A DNA stretch of 46,614 nt from contig CAMNEA010000017.1 in assembly GCA_946536145.1 (NCBI GenBank), forward strand, positions 1-46,614, written 5' to 3'. Below the pieces are notes generated by a model that saw only the letters and a list, made by a program, of their open reading frames with translations, searched no databases and was not told where the DNA came from. Positions 40,493 to 46,614 of the stretch are shown piece by piece. Every line of letters starts with the position of its first letter. The first letter of the stretch is position 1. The translations under genes and the position numbers were made by a program. The DNA is from an uncultured Butyrivibrio sp. GTDB taxonomy: Bacteria > Bacillota > Clostridia > Lachnospirales > Lachnospiraceae.

Positions 40493-41078
40493 AAAAGGCA
40501 GTAGCTTAATAGTTGGGGGCTATGAGTTTTTATCTGAGAACGACGCCCAGAAGGCTGAGATGGATCTGTCCAAGATAAGACTTCTAAACAGCAGGGTCAA
40601 GGCAAACCGCCCCACAGATATTAAAGCTGTATATGAAAAAGCCATAGAAAATAAAATATTCAAAACTCCTGTCGGATGGGGATATCTTATCGGACTTCGA
40701 GATAAGCTCATAGAGAGCGGTTATTCGGAGGATGATATTATTCCCATTCCTCTTAACGTGTCCATGACCAGACACTCTGCGCTTGAAAATCTGACTGTTG
40801 CTCAGAGAATCCGTGTGGAGAAGCCCAAAAGAAATCTGGAATTCAAAAGAGTATTTCCCATAGTATTAAATGTAATATTGGTTATTCTGGTCGTTGTGAT
40901 GTTTTTAATTGCCGCGACAGGTGAGAATGACAATATAATCAACTATAAAAGCAATATAACTAATCGGTATTCGGGGTGGGAGCAGGATCTGACCGAGAGA
41001 GAAAAAAAGGTCAGGGAAGCTGAAAAAAAACTTGGTATAGAGGATACCTCAGAGTATTATAATGATAATGGTGAATAA
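40482..41078 (+). CDS. Small membrane protein of unknown function downstream of glgX
   Basis: A 198-aa protein. Residues 1 to about 125 are soluble and cytoplasmic with mostly helical character (DAQKAEMDLSKIRLLNSRVK and ...VGWGYLIGLRDKLIESGY), one membrane helix lies at about 127-147 (VFPIVLNVILVILVVVMFLI), and the rest is charged, with a coiled-coil segment (WEQDLTEREKKVREAEKKLG). I do not recognise a family. Start ATG 40482 is chosen for the GGAGCGGG just before it; ATG 40470 is the alternative. It overlaps glgX by 11 bp and is followed by the response regulator. Confidence 0.75.
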   Translation: MADEKGSSLIVGGYEFLSENDAQKAEMDLSKIRLLNSRVKANRPTDIKAVYEKAIENKIFKTPVGWGYLIGLRDKLIESGYSEDDIIPIPLNVSMTRHSALENLTVAQRIRVEKPKRNLEFKRVFPIVLNVILVILVVVMFLIAATGENDNIINYKSNITNRYSGWEQDLTEREKKVREAEKKLGIEDTSEYYNDNGE

Positions 41079-41118
41079 ATATTCACCTGGAATGATGTAA
41101 TGAACGGGAGGTTTTTTC

Positions 41119-41793
41119 ATGGATGACCTTAAGATACTTGTGGTAGATGATGAGAGCAGAATGCGCAAACTGGTCAGGGATTTCCTGGCTAAGGACGGAT
41201 ATGAAGTAATTGAGGCGGGAGATGGTCAGGAAGCGCTGGATAAGTTTTTTAGCATAAAGGGGATAGCGCTCATCATACTGGATGTCATGATGCCAAAGAG
41301 GGATGGCTGGGAAGTATGCAGGGAGATAAGAGCAAGCTCCAAGGTTCCGATCATAATGCTCACGGCCAAGTCGGAGGAACGGGACGAACTTCTGGGATTT
41401 GAACTTGGAGTTGACGAATATATATCGAAACCCTTCAGCCCAAAGATACTGGCAGCAAGGGTTTCAGCTATTTTACGAAGAACCGGGCAGGGCACGGGCA
41501 ATGAGATCATGGAATACGGAGGGATCACACTCAACAAAGTGGCTCATACTGTGACAGTCGATGGGAATAATGTAGACCTCAGCTACAAGGAATTTGAGCT
41601 GCTCACTTATTTCTTCGAGAACAGAGGAGTTGCGCTCTCCCGTGAAAAGATATTGAACAACGTATGGAACTATGACTATTTTGGCGATGCCAGAACGATA
41701 GACACCCATGTCAAGAAGCTTCGCAGCAAGCTTGGAGACAAGGGCGAGATGATAAAGACAATCTGGGGGATGGGCTATAAATTCGAAGCTTAG
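41119..41793 (+). CDS. OmpR/PhoB-family response regulator
   Basis: A 224-aa DNA-binding regulator. The receiver domain has the acidic pair D10/D11, the phosphorylation site D55 in LIILDVMMPKRDG, T82 in MLTAKSEE and K104 in YISKPFSP. The C-terminal winged helix (about 128-224) has LSYKEFELLTYFFENRG and DARTIDTHVKKLRSKLG. GGGAGG before ATG 41119 gives a strong start. It pairs with the histidine kinase downstream, but a 150-bp gap containing a palindromic repeat lies between them. Confidence 0.95.
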   Translation: MDDLKILVVDDESRMRKLVRDFLAKDGYEVIEAGDGQEALDKFFSIKGIALIILDVMMPKRDGWEVCREIRASSKVPIIMLTAKSEERDELLGFELGVDEYISKPFSPKILAARVSAILRRTGQGTGNEIMEYGGITLNKVAHTVTVDGNNVDLSYKEFELLTYFFENRGVALSREKILNNVWNYDYFGDARTIDTHVKKLRSKLGDKGEMIKTIWGMGYKFEA

Positions 41794-41840
41794 TACAGTG
41801 GAGGCTTTAGATGGATCAGGTAGCATAATGCAGTAGTCTA

Positions 41841-41893
41841 AGTCAGTGGTGGCAGTTTGGTTTTTGAGTTAAATCAAACCGCCACCATTGACT
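41841..41893. repeat. Palindromic repeat between response regulator and kinase genes
   Basis: Arms of 23 bases (41841-41863 and 41871-41893) pair with three mismatches around the loop TTGAGTT. Read outward in, the arm GAGTCAATGG...GTTTGA shares its 10-base end and inner word with the longer palindrome at 11055-11171, so both probably belong to one dispersed repeat family. There is no T tract after the stem, so it is at best a weak terminator. Confidence 0.8.
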
Positions 41894-41944
41894 CTTTATT
41901 TCTCTTTATTTATGGTAATATAGTAATATACAGGATTTAAGACT

Positions 41945-43447
41945 ATGAAAAAGACTAATAAAATACATTCTGTTAGATTTCAGATAAGCCTTGTTTATAT
42001 TGGCATGATGGTAGGAACCTTTGTTATCTGCCTTCTGATCAATATCTTTTTTATGGAGAGGTTCTACATCCAGAATAAGAGAGAGGCGATAATAGAGGCT
42101 TACAGGAGCATATCAAAGGCAATAAAGTCAGGCGATGTTGCGTCTGATGAGTTTACTGAAGAGATCGGTCACATCTGCGAGCGCTATGACATTGAGATGA
42201 TAGTTCTTGATGCGGATTCGCGGACAGTGGTCACTGCAAGTAACAATCCCGAGCTGCTGTCACAGATACTTTGGGAAAATATGATAAATCCCTCATATGG
42301 TGACACTCTGATAGGTGACCGCACGGTCATTGACTACGCAGATGACTACACACTCCAGATAGATCTTGACAGGGAAACCGGAAGACAGTACCTGGAAATG
42401 TGGGGACTTGTCGGAGAGGGGAACCTTGTTCTTGTTCGTTCCACCATGGAGAGCATCAGGGACAATGTGGCGATTTCCAACACGTTCATGATGTATGTGG
42501 CAATAATAGCTATCGTGGTTGGTTCTGTACTTATACTCTTTATTTCAAAAAAGGCAACAGACCCGATCAAGAAGCTCTATCTGATCTCGGATGATATGAA
42601 AAAACTGAATTTCGAGGCCAAGTATGTTTCAGATAATCCCTACAGAAATGAGATAGATGTTCTTGGGGAGAACATGAATGAACTCTCCGAATCTCTTGAG
42701 ACAGCTATAAAAGATCTTAAGAATGCCAATATCGCACTCAAACAGGACATAGCCAAAAAAGAAGAGATCGATGAGATGAGAAAGGAATTTCTTTCCAATG
42801 TATCTCACGAGCTCAAGACCCCGATCGCACTTATCCAGGGCTATGCTGAAGGTCTTAAAGAGGGCATCAATGACGATGAAGAGAGCAGGAATTTTTACTG
42901 TGAAGTCATCATGGATGAAGCGTCAAGGATGAACATGATGGTCAAGAAGCTGATGACCCTCAACAGCCTTGAATTTGGCAATGAGAGCGCCAACATGGAG
43001 AGGTTTGACATCGTTGAACTTATCCGGAACTATCTCAGGTCAGCGGCAATGCTCGCAAGGCAAAAAGAGGTAACGGTAAAGTTTGATGATTATCCGCCGA
43101 TATTTGTTTGGGGAGATGAATTCAGAACTGAGGAAGTGCTTCGCAATTATTTCAGCAATGCCCTCAACCATATAGAAGGGGACAGGATCGTTGAGGTCAA
43201 GCTGACCATGATGGAAAATGTGGTCAGAATTTCCGTATTTAATACAGGACAGCCAATACCGGAGGACAGCATAGAGCACATCTGGGAGAAGTTTTACAAG
43301 GTGGATAAGGCAAGGACCAGGGAATACGGCGGCAGCGGCATCGGGCTGTCAATCGTCAAAGCCATAATGGACAGCATGGGACAGAAATACGGAGTTATCA
43401 ATTACGACAACGGGGTTGAATTTTATTTTGAACTTGAAACAAAATAA
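41945..43447 (+). CDS. Membrane sensor histidine kinase
   Basis: A 500-aa kinase. TM1 lies at about 14-37, an extracellular sensor of some 140 residues follows, then TM2 (about 182-201), HAMP (about 202-255), the dimerisation helix with H288 in LSNVSHELKTPIALIQGYAE, and the ATPase domain with N box (RNYFSNALNHIE), G1 (FNTGQPIPED), F box (WEKFYKVDKAR) and G2 (GGSGIGLSIVKAIM). It is the evident partner of the regulator upstream. The sensor domain gives no hint of its signal. An AGGA lies eight bases before ATG 41945. A TGGTAATAT at 41913-41921 may be a separate extended -10 promoter for it. Confidence 0.95.
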   Translation: MKKTNKIHSVRFQISLVYIGMMVGTFVICLLINIFFMERFYIQNKREAIIEAYRSISKAIKSGDVASDEFTEEIGHICERYDIEMIVLDADSRTVVTASNNPELLSQILWENMINPSYGDTLIGDRTVIDYADDYTLQIDLDRETGRQYLEMWGLVGEGNLVLVRSTMESIRDNVAISNTFMMYVAIIAIVVGSVLILFISKKATDPIKKLYLISDDMKKLNFEAKYVSDNPYRNEIDVLGENMNELSESLETAIKDLKNANIALKQDIAKKEEIDEMRKEFLSNVSHELKTPIALIQGYAEGLKEGINDDEESRNFYCEVIMDEASRMNMMVKKLMTLNSLEFGNESANMERFDIVELIRNYLRSAAMLARQKEVTVKFDDYPPIFVWGDEFRTEEVLRNYFSNALNHIEGDRIVEVKLTMMENVVRISVFNTGQPIPEDSIEHIWEKFYKVDKARTREYGGSGIGLSIVKAIMDSMGQKYGVINYDNGVEFYFELETK

Positions 43448-43468
43448 ATTTGTTTAAGAGGATACAAT

Positions 43469-44338
43469 ATGTCTGGGAAAAAGTATGCAGGAGTTATAAC
43501 AGCAATATGCCTGAGTCTTCTGACTGTCGGATGTGGGGAGAAATTTCCTGAGATGACGCAGGATGAATATGACCATACGGTGGAGTATGCTGCGGGACTT
43601 CTCATGAGGTATTCCAACAACGGTCAGGAGAGGCTCATATATGTAGATGCCAAAGAGGTAGAGAAGCAGCGTAAGAAGGACGCTGAAAAGGAGGCCAAAA
43701 AGGCCGAGGAAGAGAGCAAGAAAAAACCGGCACCGGCGCCTGCCCCTGAACCTGAACCGGTTCAACCACAGAATACAGAGGATACCAATGCGGAAGACTC
43801 TCAGAATATAGGAGATGCTACTGGGGCGGAACAGACTGCTGAGGCATCAGACAGTGAGAATACTGCAGATCAGGCAGGAACAGAAAATCCGGAAGACTCT
43901 GTACTAGCGGGAGCAACGGTTCTTTCTGCAGATGAGAGCCAGGAGATAATGGACAGCATTTTCCTGTCATATCAGGGATATTCTATCTCAAGTACATACC
44001 CTGAGAGCTCCAAGAGCTTTGTCGTAAATGCTGACAAGGGCAAGAAACTTCTGGTGCTTCGGTTTGACCTTTACAACGGATCTGATTCTGTGAAATCCGT
44101 GAACATGATCCCATTAAACCTCACGTCTCAGATAGTGCTTAATGGCAGGAACCTTGGATACTCAGCAGTTACCTTCCTTCCGAATGACCTCGCCTCATAC
44201 GCCGGCAATATTGATTCAAGGGCCCATGAGAGTGTGGTAATACTGACCCAGATAAGTGAGAGCGAAGCGACAAGCATAGAGTCACTTGGAATGGTTATTT
44301 CCATAAAGGGACAATCGCAGAATGTGATCTTAAAATAA
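43469..44338 (+). CDS. Lipoprotein with charged and proline-rich linker
   Basis: A 289-aa exported protein with lipobox LTVGC (C22). Residues about 25-60 form a short helical part, about 62-90 a Lys/Glu-rich coiled coil (EVEKQRKKDAEKEAKKAEEE), about 91-100 a PAPAPEPEP run, about 101-145 an acidic Asn/Thr/Glu linker. The C-terminal 145 residues look like a beta-sandwich (KKLLVLRFDLYNGSDSVKSV), as in the DUF4352/telokin-like lipoprotein domains. The rod-like linker would hold this domain away from the membrane through the cell wall. It follows the histidine kinase after 21 bp and may act with it, for example as a sensor of the envelope; that is inference. Confidence 0.8.
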   Translation: MSGKKYAGVITAICLSLLTVGCGEKFPEMTQDEYDHTVEYAAGLLMRYSNNGQERLIYVDAKEVEKQRKKDAEKEAKKAEEESKKKPAPAPAPEPEPVQPQNTEDTNAEDSQNIGDATGAEQTAEASDSENTADQAGTENPEDSVLAGATVLSADESQEIMDSIFLSYQGYSISSTYPESSKSFVVNADKGKKLLVLRFDLYNGSDSVKSVNMIPLNLTSQIVLNGRNLGYSAVTFLPNDLASYAGNIDSRAHESVVILTQISESEATSIESLGMVISIKGQSQNVILK

Positions 44339-44398
44339 TTTATATTATCGAAAAGTTTATCGACTGATTTCATATATATATATTGAATCTATTAGAAG

Positions 44399-44428
44399 GG
44401 CAGGCATCTTTAAAAAACGATGCCTGCC
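44399..44428 (+). terminator. Strong hairpin after the lipoprotein gene
   Basis: GGCAGGCATC (44399-44408) pairs perfectly with GATGCCTGCC (44419-44428) around a 10-base A-rich loop; the T tract (ATTTT) starts only five bases later, so it is a somewhat imperfect terminator. Confidence 0.6.
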
Positions 44429-44557
44429 TAAGATTTTGCTTTATTCAAGATGTTTTAAGTCATAAATGGCTTATAATATATGTAATTCGCAAGAGGAAAA
44501 TGTTTTTTTGACACAAGTAAGAACAAGAATGATAGAGCCCGGGATGGAGGGGAGATC

Positions 44558-45323
44558 ATGGGGAAAACACATTATATAAATATATTACTGATTGCTTCAC
44601 TAATGCTCCTGTCTGCATGTGGCAGGTATCAGCCAAAGAGCATTACGGCTTCTTTAGGAAAAGAGAAAACGGCTGCTTTGACAGATTATGAAGCTCTTTA
44701 CGCTCCGATTCTTGAAGAGAATCTTGAGATCATTCAGAACGGCTATGACTATGAGACGCAATACAAATATGTATCGAATGGCATCATAGAAGAGGTGATG
44801 TATGCGGAAGGCAGGGAACTATTACAATCCATAGGATATGTCATCATGGATATAAGCGGCGACAGCATTCCTGAGCTGTTGATAGGCAAGAATGCTGATT
44901 ACGAATATGATGATAAAGAAGAGCAGAGTTACATATACAGTATATTCACGATCAAGGATGACAAGGCCTTTTGTGTAATAGATGGCTGGGCACGCAGCAG
45001 CCACGTATGGATGGGAAACGGATATGTGCTTTATACAGGGTCTAACGGCGCAGCTTATTCCTTGTTTGGAAAGTATCATTTAAGCCATGATGGAACAACA
45101 TCAGAGTGGGACGATTTCTATTTTACAGATGAAGATCCGGACAGCCATGATATTCTGTATTACCACAATACCGAGGGAATCGTGGATCCCAAGGTGTCAG
45201 AGAAACTCGATATCCAAGGGGGAGAATTCTGGAGTTTGATCGATGACAGCAATACGCAGCTTCTTACATGGACTTCGATAGGTGCATTTGAGAGCAGCAA
45301 TAAAGGAACCGGCGCAGATACTA
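44558..45323 (+). pseudogene. Lipoprotein gene, 5' part, interrupted by an IS630-type element
   Basis: The first 255 codons of an exported lipoprotein: signal with lipobox LLSAC (C21), then an acidic mixed alpha/beta domain with a DISGDSIPELLIGKNADYE segment that recalls calcium-binding DxDGxxEL-type repeats. Start ATG 44558 has GGAGGGGAG in front. At 45323 the insertion element begins; the frame runs on into the element and stops at 45451 after about 42 unrelated residues. Removing the element together with one TA joins codon 255 in frame to 46486 and continues to the window end. So the gene was intact until recently. Function unknown. Confidence 0.88.
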
Positions 45324-45350
45324 TAGTAAACGACATAAATAAATTTACTT
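45324..45350 (+). repeat. Left terminal inverted repeat of the IS630-type element
   Basis: 27 bases starting TAGTAAACGACATAAATA; matches the right end as an inverted repeat in 24 positions. Confidence 0.9.
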
Positions 45351-45398
45351 TAGATTTTTATATGTGGTATCATAGTATTATCAGGAGGTACCACATAT

Positions 45399-46462
45399 AT
45401 GAACAACCACAAATACAACACAGATCCAGAAGTGCTCTTGCAACAAGGTAAAGAGATTATGTCGTCATCTGATGAAGCAAAGTATCATTTTCGAGTGTTT
45501 GCCGTAAATATGGTTCTTGCGGGAACACCTGCAAGCCAAGTTGGAGGCTATGCTGGCGTAACTAAAGCGGCTGTTACAGGCTGGGTCAAAAAAGCTGATG
45601 AGCAAGGCTTTGAAGCATTGCGCTCAAAAACCCGTCCTGGAAGACCGGCAAAGCTTAGCGAGGAGCAGTACGATGAAATCGATATTGCTCTACAAAATGA
45701 TCCTAAAGAAAAAGGATACAAGGTATGGGACGGCCCAAGCCTTTCCGATTTCATCAACAAGCAGTATGGAGTTGACCTTTGTGTACGACAGTGTCAACGT
45801 CTACTGCATGAACTTGGTTACTCTCAAATCCGCCCTCAGACATACCCCAGTAAAGGTTATGAAGATACTGAGGAACGCAAAAATTATAAAAAAAACGAGA
45901 AGAGATAAATTCTTCAGACGAATTGGTTTTGGTATACCAAGACGAGGTACATTTTCAAGTTCAAGCCACAATTACACGTTCTTGGTACAAAAAAGGCAGC
46001 AAACCGAAGATAAAATCGTTCCCTGGTAGTGGCAAAGCATCATATAGTGGTTTTGTTATTCCCGAAACAGGCGAACTCTTTGTTACCAAGCCGACTGTTT
46101 TCAATTATGAAACCACTATCGAATCTATTCGGGCATTTTTATCGGCACACCCTGCGCCAGAAGGAAAGAGATATGCTCTGGTTATGGATAATGCTCCGTG
46201 GCATAAGAAGAGCAGGAGGCTAATAGTGGATGAACGCCTTGAGGAATATAGTGACATCCTCCAGAGTGTCGAATTCATAAAACTCCCGCCATATTCACCA
46301 GATCTCAACCCTATTGAACAAGTATGGAGAGTCACTCGAAAAGAGAATACCCATAATGTGTTCTTTGGGAGTGTAGCCCAATTATCGGAGACGGTTGATT
46401 GTGCCTTTGAGGCATGGAGCAGGCCTAATGAGCAGTTACGTACATTGTGCAGCTTTAAGTAA
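45399..46462 (+). CDS. IS630-family transposase, two frames joined by a likely -1 frameshift
   Basis: The first frame (45399-45908, 169 aa) has the N-terminal helix-turn-helix DNA-binding part (ASQVGGYAGVTKAAVTGWVK, then KTRPGRPAKLSEEQ). The second frame (open from upstream of 45893 to 46462) carries the DDE catalytic domain: first Asp in LVYQDEVHF, second in ALVMDNAPWH, and Glu in LNPIEQVWR. Eight consecutive A's at 45888-45895 just before the first stop are a classic slippage site; a -1 shift there gives a fused protein of about 354 aa reading on as KREEINSSDELVLVYQDE. A single-base error or mutation in the A run is the alternative. RBS AGGAGG lies 10 bases before ATG 45399. Confidence 0.9.
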
Positions 46463-46483
46463 AAATATTAATGTCGTTTACTA
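46457..46483 (-). repeat. Right terminal inverted repeat of the IS630-type element
   Basis: 27 bases ending ATGTCGTTTACTA; it overlaps the last codons of the transposase, whose stop lies at 46460-46462. Confidence 0.9.
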
Positions 46484-46614
46484 TAAAAACAATCAGGGGT
46501 ACGATGACGGCAAGGCCGATCAGTCGCCTGAATTCAGCTATAGCGGTACAACTTTAAGCGTTGATGGACGCACTTTTGATATGAGAGAACGCGTGCTGAT
46601 CACTGATTCTATCT
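46484..46614 (+). pseudogene. Lipoprotein gene, 3' part beyond the insertion (cut by window edge)
   Basis: Continues the interrupted lipoprotein in the frame set by the 5' part: after T255 come KNNQGYDDGKADQSPEF and SYSGTTLSVDGRTFDMRERV, open to the last base. The first two bases (TA) are the duplicated target site. The stop lies outside the window. Confidence 0.85.

Larger units (their letters stand above)
45324..46483 (+). mobile_element. IS630-family insertion sequence, complete
   Basis: A 1160-bp element with terminal inverted repeats of 27 bp (three mismatches) beginning TAGTAAACGACAT. It is flanked by the dinucleotide TA on both sides (45322-45323 and 46484-46485), as expected for the TA target of the IS630/Tc1 superfamily. 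Inside is one transposase split over two frames. The ends, target site and reading frame are all intact, so it may be active. Confidence 0.93.

Overview
The window reads as a chromosome segment of an anaerobic, motile member of the Lachnospiraceae, most like Butyrivibrio or Pseudobutyrivibrio. The reasons are the strong GGAGG-type ribosome sites, the Firmicute gene sets (Rex, ScpA/ScpB, dimeric glycyl-tRNA synthetase, RpsU with a lone promoter), a biotin-dependent sodium-pump decarboxylase operon, a glycogen debranching enzyme, and a chemoreceptor that appears to have a flagellar-sigma promoter. This assignment is from gene content and style only; no database search was possible.

Layout. 1-4.0 kb is a polyamine operon: the end of carboxynorspermidine/carboxyspermidine synthase, the matching decarboxylase, agmatine deiminase and N-carbamoylputrescine amidase. 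Together they run agmatine to putrescine and then to spermidine by the carboxy-spermidine route. 4.0-6.7 kb holds a TRIC-like membrane protein and, divergently, a chemoreceptor. 6.7-14.6 kb holds rex, a coiled-coil gene, NAD(P)HX repair, alanine racemase, a membrane J-domain protein on the minus strand, a CNNM/CorC-type protein and a YebC-type regulator. 14.6-24.5 kb holds a large membrane protein, an M16C peptidase, a DUF4349 lipoprotein, era, recO, another lipoprotein and glyS. alaS, rpsU and dinB follow to 28.9 kb, then a metallophosphoesterase with scpA-scpB.

31.4-36.7 kb is a sodium-translocating decarboxylase operon with two different carboxyltransferases (methylmalonyl-CoA-decarboxylase type and oxaloacetate-decarboxylase type). 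They share one biotin carrier, one membrane beta subunit and an unusual lipoprotein-OadG fusion. It resembles a sodium pump merged with a transcarboxylase.

36.7-38.3 kb has no convincing protein gene. It is packed with distinct structured elements: a multi-branched foldable element bounded by 13-bp inverted repeats, a long imperfect hairpin, a 73-74-bp tandem repeat, an 84-bp tandem repeat, a 10-bp-stem hairpin and an intrinsic terminator. This is the most unusual stretch of the window.

38.3-44.3 kb holds glgX, a membrane protein, an OmpR-type response regulator, its histidine kinase and a lipoprotein. From 44.5 kb another lipoprotein gene is interrupted by a complete IS630-family element; removing the element with one TA restores the reading frame exactly. 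Two related long palindromes (11055-11171 and 41841-41893) look like one dispersed repeat family.
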